A stretch of 64,000 nucleotides of DNA from an uncultured Lactobacillus sp. (GTDB lineage: Bacteria > Bacillota > Bacilli > Lactobacillales > Lactobacillaceae): the NCBI GenBank assembly GCA_937874695.1, contig CALNAJ010000028.1:124001-188000 (forward strand). The letters are read 5' to 3'. Positions 1 through 8,000 of the stretch are shown one piece after another. The position numbers and the translations under genes are program-made. The notes beneath the pieces were generated by a model, which was given only the letters and a program-made list of their open reading frames with translations, was not told the origin of the DNA and ran no database searches. Within the stretch, counting starts at the first letter, position 1. Each line of letters begins with the position of its first letter.

Positions 1-176
1 CGCTGTTGCCGCAGCCGCTAACCACCCATCCTCACCAGTATCTACGGTTCTTCATCGACCAGCGTAGCGTGAGTCCCATCCTGACCCCCAGCAAACTCTG
101 GCTGATCATCGGGACGCTGTGGCTCGGTGGGTTAATCATCATCGACCGTTTCTACTGGTATCGGCGTCATATTTAA
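1..176 (+). CDS. C-terminal end of a membrane protein (truncated by window edge)
   Basis: An open frame enters from the left edge and stops with TAA at 174-176. The visible 57 residues end in one strongly hydrophobic segment (LWLIIGTLWLGGLIII) followed by a short basic tail, FYWYRRHI. This is the pattern of a last transmembrane helix with a cytoplasmic positively charged end. Too little remains to name a family. Confidence 0.6.
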   Translation, partial: LLPQPLTTHPHQYLRFFIDQRSVSPILTPSKLWLIIGTLWLGGLIIIDRFYWYRRHI

Positions 177-194
177 AAAAAATAACCAAAAGAC

Positions 195-225
195 TTGCCT
201 TCGAGTGGCTCTAAGGTACTAGAAT
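195..225 (+). promoter_or_regulatory. MerR-type promoter with dyad operator
   Basis: A TTGCCT -35 (195-200) and TAGAAT -10 (220-225) are separated by 19 bp, the long spacer typical of MerR-activated promoters. The spacer region carries the dyad CCTTCGAGTGGCTCTAAGG (198-216). It drives the DUF3737-aminotransferase pair. No merR gene is in view, so the activator must be encoded elsewhere. Confidence 0.6.
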
Positions 226-286
226 GGAAACATGGGAAAATTCCCGATTTAATTCCAGCAGACGTATTTTAAAAGGAGCCAAAAAC

Positions 287-1141
287 TTGAAAGAAATCAA
301 CCAACAAACTTTAACTGGCGAACGGGCCCTGTTTCAGGGACACGATCTCCACATTACAAACAGTACCTTTGTCGATGGCGAATCACCGCTGAAACACGCC
401 AATAACGTGACCATCGACCATACCATCTTCAAATGGAAGTACCCCCTGTGGTACACCAACCACGCTAGCTTGGACCATACGACTTGGCAACCCGACGCCC
501 ACGCCGGCATCTGGTACACCAAAGATCTAACGATGAAACACAGTGTCGTCCGGGCCACCAAGACCTTCCGCCACGCACAAGACATTCATTTGGATGACGT
601 GACCTTTGCGAATGCCGGCGAGACACTGTGGTGGTGCCAAGACGTCACGCTCGACAACGTGACCGCAACCGGCGACTACTTCGGCATGAATAGTGAGAAC
701 GTCGTTGCTAACAACCTGACCATCAATGGTAATTACGCCTTCGATGGCAGTAAGAATGTGGAAGTCCATAACTCGACCTTCATCACCCACGATGCCTTCT
801 GGAACTGCGACAACGTGACCGTTTACGACTCCACCATCATCGGCGAGTATTTAGCTTGGAACACCAAGAACATTACCTTCGTCAACTGTTGGCTGGAAAG
901 TGATCAAGGCCTCTGTTACGTGGATCACTTGACCCTGCGCAACTGCTCATTGATCAACACGGACCTCTCCTTTGAGTACTGTTCCGACATCGATGCCACG
1001 ATCAACACGGCAATCGATAGCGTGAAGAACCCGATTAATGGTAAAATTACGGCACCGGCCATCGGTAAGGTTATCTTTGATGATCCTGCCATTGACCCAA
1101 CGCAGACCATTATTTCAACTACTCAGGAGGCTTCCGCATAA
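287..1141 (+). CDS. DUF3737 family right-handed parallel beta-helix-like protein
   Basis: The protein is built almost entirely of short repeats of the pattern N-V-T-[IV]-x-[DN]-S/T-x-[IF] (for example DNVTVYDSTI, KNITFVNCWL), which suggests a parallel beta-helix. It has no signal peptide and matches my memory of the DUF3737 family; its biochemical role is not established. An ATG at 224 lies at the expected transcription start of the MerR-type promoter. I prefer the in-frame TTG at 287, which has AAGGAG 9 bp upstream and gives MKEINQQ and 284 aa. Its TAA overlaps the ATG of the next gene by one base, so the two are translationally coupled. Confidence 0.8.
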   Translation: MKEINQQTLTGERALFQGHDLHITNSTFVDGESPLKHANNVTIDHTIFKWKYPLWYTNHASLDHTTWQPDAHAGIWYTKDLTMKHSVVRATKTFRHAQDIHLDDVTFANAGETLWWCQDVTLDNVTATGDYFGMNSENVVANNLTINGNYAFDGSKNVEVHNSTFITHDAFWNCDNVTVYDSTIIGEYLAWNTKNITFVNCWLESDQGLCYVDHLTLRNCSLINTDLSFEYCSDIDATINTAIDSVKNPINGKITAPAIGKVIFDDPAIDPTQTIISTTQEASA

Positions 1142-2313
1142 TGAGTTATAACTTTTCAGAAATGATTGACCGGCGGCACACGAATTCCGTCAAATGGGAC
1201 GTGGCCGCAAACGAACTCCCCATGTGGGTAGCGGACATGGATTTCCGTACCGCACCCGGAATCGTCGACGCCATCAAACGCAAGGCTGACACGGGAATCT
1301 TCGGTTACGAAGAAGTGCCCGATGCTTACTTTGAAGCCGTCCAACACTGGTACGCGACTGAACACGACTGGGCACCCAACACGGATTGGATGCGCTTCGT
1401 GACCGGTGTCGTTCCTGCCATTTCGTCGGCTGTCCGCCGTGTCAGTCACGTTGGCGATAACGTGTTGGTCCAGGCTCCGGTCTACAATATCTTCTATAAT
1501 TCCATCGTCAATAACGGCCGCCACGTTCTTTCGAGTGACCTACGCTATCACGATGGTCAATACGACATTGATTGGGACGACCTTGCCGCTAAAATGGCCG
1601 AGCCGCTCACCACGATGATGATTCTCTGCAATCCGCATAACCCAGTCGGCAAGATTTGGACGGCCGACGAATTGAAGCACATTGGGGAATTAGCTGCCGC
1701 CAATCACGTGGTTGTCTTCGCCGATGAAATTCATGGGGACATTACCGAAACGGGTTACGGCTACACGCCATTTGCCGCCGCTGGCGACGTTTGTGCAAAT
1801 AACAGTATCACCGCCGTTTCACCCAGCAAGACCTTCAACGTGGCTGCCCTTCATGCCGCCACGCTGATCATCCCCAATGAGAACCTGCGGAACATCGTTG
1901 ACCGGGGCATTAACACCGATGAACTGGCTGAACCCAACGCCTTTGCTATCGATGGGAGTATCGCGGCCTACACCACTGGTGCGGAATGGGTTCACGAACT
2001 CAACACCCAAATTACGGCGAACAAGCAAGCCCTAACAAAGTTGATTGCTAAAAAATTACCACAGTTACACGTCATCACCGGTCACGCTACCTACCTCGTG
2101 TGGATCGATTGTACCGAAATCACTACGGATTCGACGACTCTGTGTAACTTCATCCGCAAGACTACCGGCCTCTTCATTACAGCTGGTTCTGTCTACGGCG
2201 GCGATGGTCACGACTTCGTGCGCATCAACGTCGCCTGCCCGGCTGAACGACTCCAAGATGGCTTGGATCGATTAGTTGCTGGGGTAACTGACTTTAAAAA
2301 GCTGAACCACTAA
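1141..2313 (+). CDS. MalY/PatB family PLP-dependent aminotransferase / C-S lyase
   Basis: This 390-aa fold-type I PLP enzyme has the Schiff-base lysine in SPSKTFNVAAL (around residue 225), the PLP phosphate and ring contacts in NPHNPVGKIW, and ADEIHGD (the cofactor Asp). The N-terminal MWVADMDF is characteristic of the MalY/PatB cystathionine beta-lyase group, which cleaves C-S bonds of cystathionine or cysteine conjugates to pyruvate, ammonia and a thiol. It is cytosolic. It is co-transcribed with the DUF3737 gene through a TAATG overlap and ends before a good terminator. Substrate preference (cystathionine or another S-conjugate) cannot be read from sequence. Confidence 0.88.
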   Translation: MSYNFSEMIDRRHTNSVKWDVAANELPMWVADMDFRTAPGIVDAIKRKADTGIFGYEEVPDAYFEAVQHWYATEHDWAPNTDWMRFVTGVVPAISSAVRRVSHVGDNVLVQAPVYNIFYNSIVNNGRHVLSSDLRYHDGQYDIDWDDLAAKMAEPLTTMMILCNPHNPVGKIWTADELKHIGELAAANHVVVFADEIHGDITETGYGYTPFAAAGDVCANNSITAVSPSKTFNVAALHAATLIIPNENLRNIVDRGINTDELAEPNAFAIDGSIAAYTTGAEWVHELNTQITANKQALTKLIAKKLPQLHVITGHATYLVWIDCTEITTDSTTLCNFIRKTTGLFITAGSVYGGDGHDFVRINVACPAERLQDGLDRLVAGVTDFKKLNH

Positions 2314-2341
2314 GCTAAACGGCTAACATGGCGATACAGCA

Positions 2342-2374
2342 GCGCGTCTAGGATTCTTCCTAGGCGCGTTTTTT
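2342..2374 (+). terminator. Rho-independent terminator after malY/patB-like gene
   Basis: The stem GCGCGTCTAGGA / TCCTAGGCGCG with a short loop is followed by six T. Confidence 0.85.
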
Positions 2375-2485
2375 ATCCCAGTCAACTTTCCCCAAACTTC
2401 ACAAGGCCCCGCCAGCTGGTTTTCCCGTCATCCTTGCTATACTAGTCGTAATGACAGTGCCAACCACAACGAGGAGGACGTAACC

Positions 2486-3442
2486 ATGACAACCATCAAT
2501 CCCAGTGCCGCCCAAGATGTCTACCGCGATGCCGGTGAAAACATTCAATTCACGACCTACTTAATTGACCGCGAGGATATCGCCAAGGATCGTGAGACCC
2601 TGGCCGAATTCGTCGACCGGCTTGCAGCCATCGAGCGCAGCATGGCTATTCGTTACCCGGATGCGCAGCTCAAAGTCGCCTTTGGCCTCGGGGCCACGGC
2701 TTGGCGCCTGCTCTTTCCTACTGCGAGCCAGCCCAAAGAACTGGTCGATTTCACCCCGATCAACGGGCCACGCTACACGGCACCAGCGACCGCGGGCGAT
2801 TTGTTCATGCACGTCCGGGCCAAGGAAATGGCGGTCGTCTTCGAGGTCATGGACCAGGCTCGAGAATTTCTACGCGACTGGACGACCGTGATCGATGAGA
2901 CCCACGGCTTTCGCTACTTTGAAGGCCGGGCAATCATTGGCTTCATCGATGGCACGGAAAATCCTGCTGGGGCCGATGCCGCCGAATACGCCCTGATTGG
3001 TGACGAGGACCCCGAGTTTGCCAACGGTTCCTACGCCTTTGCCCAGAAATACACCCACAACATGGATGCCTGGAACGCGCTACACACCGAGGACCAGGAG
3101 AAAGCCATCGGTCGGCATAAGTTTTCCGACCGGGAACTCGACGATGATGACAAACTGGCTAACGCCCACAACTTAGCTTCTCAAGACAACATGGATGGTA
3201 TCGAACACAAGATTGTCCGCATGAACGTGCCCTACGCCAAGCCGGGTGAAGGCATCGCCGGTACTTACTTCATCGGTTACGCCCGCCACTTCACAGTGAC
3301 CCAACGGATGCTAGAAAATATGTTCACGCAGAGCGACCGGCTCCTCGACTTCAGCACGCCTATTACGGGTAACGCCTTCTTCATTCCCTCCCGGCCACTG
3401 CTGGAACGCATCGCAGAGGGTGACCTATTCCCAGTCGAGTGA
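2486..3442 (+). CDS. Dyp-type heme peroxidase
   Basis: This 318-aa protein carries the DyP signature GxxDG as GFIDGTENP (around residue 152). The catalytic Asp sits inside it, and a downstream conserved region HKIVRMNVPY leads to GTYFIGYARH. DyP enzymes use peroxide to oxidise dyes or other substrates, or act on heme. There is no signal or Tat peptide, so it is probably cytosolic. The ATG at 2486 has GAGGAGG upstream. It is a single-gene unit between two terminators. The physiological substrate is unknown; a role in peroxide handling is an inference from the family. Confidence 0.88.
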   Translation: MTTINPSAAQDVYRDAGENIQFTTYLIDREDIAKDRETLAEFVDRLAAIERSMAIRYPDAQLKVAFGLGATAWRLLFPTASQPKELVDFTPINGPRYTAPATAGDLFMHVRAKEMAVVFEVMDQAREFLRDWTTVIDETHGFRYFEGRAIIGFIDGTENPAGADAAEYALIGDEDPEFANGSYAFAQKYTHNMDAWNALHTEDQEKAIGRHKFSDRELDDDDKLANAHNLASQDNMDGIEHKIVRMNVPYAKPGEGIAGTYFIGYARHFTVTQRMLENMFTQSDRLLDFSTPITGNAFFIPSRPLLERIAEGDLFPVE

Positions 3443-3519
3443 GGAAAAGCCGCTACCCATAGTGCTCGGAAATTCTCCCACGTTCCACTCTTCTCCAATA
3501 CCATGAATAATCGTAAAAG

Positions 3520-3557
3520 ATCTCCCACGGCCCTTTCTGGCATGGGGGATTTTTTCG
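3520..3557 (+). terminator. Terminator after DyP gene
   Basis: ATCTCCCA pairs with TGGGGGAT (one G-T pair) and is followed by T6. Confidence 0.65.
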
Positions 3558-3686
3558 TAGTTGCATCGGCCAAACCAAGTCACCGTCAATTTCTCACGCA
3601 ATTTCAAACCCTCTCTAAATATTTTAAAATTCCGGCTACCGCATGGTACTAAACCATTGCGAGCGCATACAAATAAGCGGTCTTCG

Positions 3687-3715
3687 TTGACCTTTCGGCT
3701 TTAAGAGGGTATGTT
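3687..3715 (+). promoter_or_regulatory. Sigma-A promoter of first MFS gene
   Basis: TTGACC, 17 bp, then TATGTT. The same two hexamers and spacing recur at 5174-5202 before the paralogous gene. Confidence 0.65.
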
Positions 3716-3744
3716 AGTGGGGTTGCCATCAAGATTTTAATGTC

Positions 3745-3780
3745 GATTGGTTTGCATTACCTGGGGTAATCTCACCAATC
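3745..3780 (+). promoter_or_regulatory. Nested inverted repeat in the 5' leader of MFS gene 1
   Basis: GATTGGT pairs with ACCAATC and, inside it, ATTAC pairs with GTAAT. The structure lies between the promoter and the ribosome site of the exporter at 3809, so it could be an RNA hairpin or a repressor operator. It is absent from the shorter leader of the second copy. Confidence 0.5.
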
Positions 3781-3808
3781 AATCTAGACACTGAGGAGTT
3801 GACTCATC

Positions 3809-5044
3809 TTGGACGAGGCTGAAAGAGCACAGGGGCCATGGCGTCGTAATCTACGTGTTCTCTGGTTCTGTACGTTCGTTGCCGGTATGGCTTTTAGTGA
3901 GATCATGCCGTTTTTATCGTTATATATTAGTAGTTTGGGTAATTACACCAAATCACAGGTCACCATGTATAGTGGGCTCGTCTACGCCGCCGACTTCTTT
4001 GTCAGCGCGATTGCCTCCCCACTCTGGGGCATGGTTGCCGATCGCAAGGGGCGGAAATTAATGCTGCTCCGGTCATCCCTCGGGATGGCGGTGGCCATGA
4101 GCCTGATGGGCTTTGCCACCAGCGTTTGGCAGTTAGTCGCCCTGCGTGCCCTGCAAGGGGTCTTCGCCGGTTTCATTTCTAACGCGCAAGCCCTCGTGGC
4201 TTCGCAGACCCCGCGGAAACATTCCGGGGCCTCCCTCAGTACCTTAATGACCGGGGTCACCAGCGGGATGTTGCTGGGACCCGTGATTGGTGGGGTCTTG
4301 GCGCAGATCTTCTCGATTCGGCTGACCTTCTTTATCACTGGGGGTCTGCTTTTACTGACCTTCTTCATGAGTTGGATCTTCGTGGAGGAACAGTTCAAGC
4401 CGGTCGTTCGCGACCCCAACCAAAAGCGGCTGCACAACCCACTAGCGGCCTTTCCTAATCCCAAGTTGATCTTGGTTTTACTGTCCTCAACGCTGATCGT
4501 TCAGTTCGGGAACATTTCGATTTCTCCTATTATTAGTCTGTACGTTAAGGAGCTCATGCACAACGTGGGACCGATTACCGTGGTCGCCGGCATCATCGCC
4601 GCGCTGCCCGGGATTTCCAACATTATCGCTGCTCCTCGGCTAGGCCGCTACGGAGACCAACACGGGTCCGGGAAAGTCCTGCTGTTTGGCTACATCTTCG
4701 CGACAGTCATGTACGTCCCGCAAGGCTTTGTCACCAGCGTGTGGATGCTCGGCATCTTACGGTTCATGATCGGTATTTCCGATGGGGCCCTTTTCCCCGA
4801 AATTCAGACGCTGCTGACCAAGAACTCACCGGTTGAACTGACCTCAACCGTCTTCAGTTGGAATCAATCCTTCCAGTCGATTGGGAACATGATGGGTTCA
4901 CTACTCGGTGGCTGGATCGCCGGGGTCTTCAACTACAATGCCGTCTTCATTTCCACCGCGGCGCTCATGCTGATCAACCTCGCCCTCGTCTGGTGGCTGG
5001 TTCCGGAAATTCGGAAACCCCAGATTCAAGTGGCCAACGACTAA
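3809..5044 (+). CDS. MFS multidrug-type exporter, copy 1
   Basis: This 411-aa protein has about 12 hydrophobic segments and the MFS motif A between TM2 and TM3, GMVADRKGRKLMLL. The family exports drugs or metabolites by proton antiport (MdtG-like), and acts in the cytoplasmic membrane. The start is TTG at 3809 with GAGGAG upstream. The gene is a tandem paralog of the next one. The two share long identical stretches, for example a block of identity around ISPIISLYVKELMHNVGPIT, but diverge in the central loop near residue 210. The substrate cannot be inferred. Confidence 0.85.
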   Translation: MDEAERAQGPWRRNLRVLWFCTFVAGMAFSEIMPFLSLYISSLGNYTKSQVTMYSGLVYAADFFVSAIASPLWGMVADRKGRKLMLLRSSLGMAVAMSLMGFATSVWQLVALRALQGVFAGFISNAQALVASQTPRKHSGASLSTLMTGVTSGMLLGPVIGGVLAQIFSIRLTFFITGGLLLLTFFMSWIFVEEQFKPVVRDPNQKRLHNPLAAFPNPKLILVLLSSTLIVQFGNISISPIISLYVKELMHNVGPITVVAGIIAALPGISNIIAAPRLGRYGDQHGSGKVLLFGYIFATVMYVPQGFVTSVWMLGILRFMIGISDGALFPEIQTLLTKNSPVELTSTVFSWNQSFQSIGNMMGSLLGGWIAGVFNYNAVFISTAALMLINLALVWWLVPEIRKPQIQVAND

Positions 5045-5078
5045 AACTAACCTAATAATTTTAAAATACTGACGCACA

Positions 5079-5110
5079 AAACGACCAGAATTCGATTCTG
5101 GCCGTTTTTA
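5079..5110 (+). terminator. Terminator after MFS gene 1
   Basis: ACGACCAGAAT / ATTCTGGCCGT hairpin followed by T5. Confidence 0.8.
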
Positions 5111-5173
5111 TTTGTGCTATTTCTGCCATAATCAAGCAAATCAGTGCGCACGCAAAAAGTTTGCCCACATGCA

Positions 5174-5202
5174 TTGACCATTCCCGATTTGCGCGGTATG
5201 TT
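5174..5202 (+). promoter_or_regulatory. Sigma-A promoter of second MFS gene
   Basis: TTGACC, 17 bp, then TATGTT: identical hexamers and spacing to the promoter of the first copy, with a diverged spacer. Confidence 0.65.
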
Positions 5203-5245
5203 AATGACATGTTCGCAACTTTTTGCGTTAAGGAGCTGACCCATT

Positions 5246-6481
5246 GTGGGTGAAACTGATACGGACCATGAACTTTGGCGGCGGAACCTCCACATTCTGT
5301 GGTTCTGTTCGTTCATCGTTGGTATGGCCTTCAGTGAAATTATGCCATTTTTATCGTTATATGTTAGCAGCCTAGGCAACTACACCAAGGCCCAAGTCAC
5401 CATGTACAGTGGGCTCGTCTACGCCGCCGATTTCTTTGTCGGCGCCATCGCCGCTCCCCTCTGGGGTATGGTCGCTGACCGCAAAGGCCGCAAGCTCATG
5501 TTGCTGCGAACCTCTCTGGGAATCGCCGTGGCCATGGGCCTCATGGGCTTGGCCACCAACGTCTGGCAGCTGGTCGCCCTGCGCTCCTTGCAAGGCATCT
5601 TTGCCGGCTACATCCCCAACGCCCAAGCGCTGATTGCCGCGCAGACACCGCGAAAATACTCCGGGGCCGCGCTCAGCACCCTGACGACCGGCGGCACTAG
5701 CGGCAATCTTTTAGGTCCCATCATCGGTGGCGTTCTAGCACAGATTTTTTCCATTCGCATGACCTTCTTCGTGACGGCCAGCCTGCTTCTCGTAACCTTC
5801 GTTCTGAGCTGGGTATTGGTCAAGGAAGACTTCAAACCAGTGCCACGTCAGCCCAAGCAAGCGCAGCGTCACAGTCGCTTGGCCATGGTGCCCAACCTTA
5901 AATTAATCATCGTGTTGCTCTGCTCGACCATGTTCGTTCAGTTCGGCAATACCTCAATCTCACCGATCATCAGTCTCTACGTCAAAGAACTCATGCACAA
6001 CGTGGGCCCAATCACCGTGGTCGCCGGCATCATTGCCGCACTTCCCGGGATTTCAAATATCATTGCCGCGCCACGACTCGGTCGTTACGGTGACCACCAC
6101 GGGTCTGGGAAAGTTCTACTGTTTGGCTACATCTTTGCCACGCTCATGTATTTCCCACAAGGCTTCGTAACCAGCGTCTGGATGCTAGGGATTTTACGGT
6201 TCATGATCGGTATTTCCGATGGGGCCCTCTTCCCTGAGATTCAGGTTCTCTTGACGAAAAACACCCCCGTCACGCTAACCTCGACCGTCTTCAGCTGGAA
6301 CCAGTCGTTTCAATCGATTGGCAACATGTTGGGGGCACTCCTCGGCGGCTGGCTCGCCGGCATTTTCAATTACAACGCCGTCTTCTTCTCGACCGCCTTA
6401 CTGATGCTGGTTAACTTGGCGCTGTTGTGGTGGTTCGCACCGGAGATTCGACACCATTCATCGCAAGCTTCTATGGAATAG
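5246..6481 (+). CDS. MFS multidrug-type exporter, copy 2
   Basis: A 411-aa tandem paralog of the preceding gene with the same length, the same motif A (GMVADRKGRKLMLL) and the same 12-helix layout. It starts at GTG 5246 behind AAGGAG. Each copy keeps its own promoter and terminator, so they are separate transcription units rather than an operon. The leader of this copy is short and lacks the nested hairpin of copy 1. Differential regulation of two similar pumps is therefore a reasonable inference. Confidence 0.85.
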   Translation: MGETDTDHELWRRNLHILWFCSFIVGMAFSEIMPFLSLYVSSLGNYTKAQVTMYSGLVYAADFFVGAIAAPLWGMVADRKGRKLMLLRTSLGIAVAMGLMGLATNVWQLVALRSLQGIFAGYIPNAQALIAAQTPRKYSGAALSTLTTGGTSGNLLGPIIGGVLAQIFSIRMTFFVTASLLLVTFVLSWVLVKEDFKPVPRQPKQAQRHSRLAMVPNLKLIIVLLCSTMFVQFGNTSISPIISLYVKELMHNVGPITVVAGIIAALPGISNIIAAPRLGRYGDHHGSGKVLLFGYIFATLMYFPQGFVTSVWMLGILRFMIGISDGALFPEIQVLLTKNTPVTLTSTVFSWNQSFQSIGNMLGALLGGWLAGIFNYNAVFFSTALLMLVNLALLWWFAPEIRHHSSQASME

Positions 6482-6482
6482 T

Positions 6483-6518
6483 AAAACCCCGTCCACTTCA
6501 TGGTGAACGGGGTTCTTT
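6483..6518 (+). terminator. Terminator after MFS gene 2
   Basis: AACCCCGTCCAC / GTGAACGGGGTT hairpin with a short T-rich tail. Confidence 0.75.
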
Positions 6519-6544
6519 GTATTTATGGCATTCATTTGAAGTGT

Positions 6545-6736
6545 CGCCTGCGACTGCCAAGGATTCTGCCGTTGTGGGGAACGCCTACAGCCAAAGAACG
6601 GGCTTTCGGCTCGGTTTGAAACCTCGTGAAGTCCCCACGAGTTTCCAAACGCGTCCAACGCAGTAAGGCCGGGAAGAACCAATCGCCCGGTCTAACAGCG
6701 TCGTCACGACTGGCGCCATCCTTGACCTCCTCCGGC
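6545..6736 (-). repeat. Structured intergenic repeat, copy A (subfamily 1)
   Basis: A GC-rich element of about 190 bp with terminal CGCCTGCG and CCTCCGG, read on the minus strand. The closing stem is CCAAGGAT / ATCCTTG. Internal hairpins include GTTTGAAACCTCG / CGAGTTTCCAAAC and a GCCTACAGCC / GGCT arm. It forms a head-to-head pair with copy B. It is non-coding and lies downstream of the MFS2 terminator. Confidence 0.75.
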
Positions 6737-6882
6737 CAGGCTAGTTCTTAATGATACATAGAGTTTTACATCATAACTTAGAGCCGGCTTCGCTTACGAC
6801 TAGTGTATCGATAGCTACTCATCAATAACGAGTGCTGCCATATCCATACTACAGATAACATCGTGGCAAGGCACTATCGTAA

Positions 6883-7060
6883 CCGGAGGCGGTCAGAGAT
6901 GTAGGCAGCTGTGACGACGGTGTTAGCTGAGAATCAGCTTACAACGTGGGACGCATTTGGAGACTGACGCCTTTTAGTCAGGCTTCAAACCGAGCCGGAG
7001 GACCGCTTTCCAGGCCGCAGGCGGTCCCCACAGCAGCCGGAATCTCTGACAGCCGCAGGT
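6883..7060 (+). repeat. Structured intergenic repeat, copy B (subfamily 1)
   Basis: Same architecture as copy A on the plus strand: closing stem TCAGAGAT / ATCTCTGA, hairpin GTTAGCTGA / TCAGCTTAC, hairpin GGAGACTGAC / GTCAGGCTTC, a third arm, then the conserved CCCCACAGC. Most stem bases differ from the other copies, but pairing is kept. The 146 bp between A and B shows no gene. Confidence 0.75.
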
Positions 7061-7080
7061 GGACCAATTGTAGATAGGAC

Positions 7081-7551
7081 CTAGCCAGCGAAGCGTTGTT
7101 CATCCAAAAGTGGCACCGCTTCGGCGGGGACTGGCGCCACGCCCAACATGGCGCTCACACTACCCAAGCCTTCGAGCAAGTCGGCCGCAATACCGGATGC
7201 CATTAAGGTTCGTTGGGCCGCGCGAAGTTCGCCCGGTAAGTCCTCGATGTCATCGGTCCGGCTAACCAACACGCGGGGCACTGCCACTGCTTGGGCCGCC
7301 GTGATCACGGTTTGGACGATTTCCGTCAAATGAATGGTGGGCGCTAATGCCACGACCAGGTCTTGATCGAGCATGGCGGCACTCAGGCCACCTTCATCCA
7401 GATTTTCTCCCGTGAAGCCGGTGATCCCTGCTGGCAGGGTCACATCACTAGGGGTATAAACCGTTAAGTCAAGCACTGTATTTTTGCTGAGTTGGCGGAC
7501 AAACGCCTGACTGGTAGTGTCTAGGGGCCCAGCAATCAAGATTCGTTTCAA
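7081..7551 (-). CDS. Short NAD(P)-binding (NmrA-like) protein
   Basis: A 156-aa protein beginning MKRILIAGPLDTTSQAF, a Rossmann-type first strand and loop in which the usual GxxGxxG is altered to GPLDTTS. Later parts (DLVVALAPTIHL, VLVSRTDD) fit an atypical SDR of the NmrA type. It is shorter than the roughly 210-aa relatives at 56963 and 61695. The start is TTG at 7551 with AAAGGGAG 9 bp upstream. It stands alone on the minus strand, and its 3' end lies next to repeat B. Cofactor binding is uncertain because the glycine motif is poor. Confidence 0.65.
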   Translation of the reverse strand: MKRILIAGPLDTTSQAFVRQLSKNTVLDLTVYTPSDVTLPAGITGFTGENLDEGGLSAAMLDQDLVVALAPTIHLTEIVQTVITAAQAVAVPRVLVSRTDDIEDLPGELRAAQRTLMASGIAADLLEGLGSVSAMLGVAPVPAEAVPLLDEQRFAG

Positions 7552-7823
7552 GTTCGTAACTCCCTTTCAAATTAACTGATAAATAAGATTATAAGGGGTT
7601 AGAGTAGGTCTAAGGCAAGGCTTTTTCACAAAAAAAATAGGCAGATCTTGCACCCGTTTCCACCAGTTCAATAAGTCGTCTCTTATAAAAAAGAGCGTTA
7701 GGTATGTTATGATTAAATTGGGTAGTGGTTGAAAAAAAGCCGAAGTAGCGGTATTTATGCGCTATAACGCTAACGTAAGCTGTTTCATACCCGCCGATTA
7801 TCAACACTAAAAATTGTTATCTT
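7552..7823. other. Intergenic region upstream of opu operon
   Basis: AT-rich stretch with a minor 65-codon open frame on the minus strand that has no ribosome site or recognisable protein; I do not call a gene here. Confidence 0.5.
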
Positions 7824-7852
7824 TTGGAAAACATTAAGGTTTCGTGTACAAT
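7824..7852 (+). promoter_or_regulatory. Sigma-A promoter of the opu operon
   Basis: TTGGAA, 17 bp, then TACAAT, followed by a leader of about 140 nt that ends in AGGAGG before the ATG at 8001. The leader holds a small CCGG(CTCTTTTA)CCGG hairpin; no known riboswitch was recognised. Confidence 0.75.
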
Positions 7853-8000
7853 GGCTATATTCACAAGAGCCTATCGTTTCAAATACGACCGGTCCCCGGG
7901 TTGCTTCGCTTTGCGTGCACCACTGGACGCACCGATCGTTATTTCTATGTTTCCGGCTCTTTTACCGGAAGTGTGACATCATTACACAGGAGGTTAATCT

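Noticed and set aside
224..286. Upstream ATG start for the DUF3737 gene
   Set aside because: It coincides with the -10/transcription start of the MerR-type promoter and has no ribosome site; TTG 287 has AAGGAG at ideal spacing.
6545..7060. Copies A and B as ends of a composite insertion sequence
   Set aside because: The 146 bp between them contains no transposase and the same element occurs singly elsewhere.
7610..7807. 65-codon minus-strand ORF
   Set aside because: No ribosome site or recognisable protein; AT-rich promoter region.
7853..8000. Riboswitch in the opu leader
   Set aside because: Only a small hairpin is visible; no known aptamer pattern could be identified.
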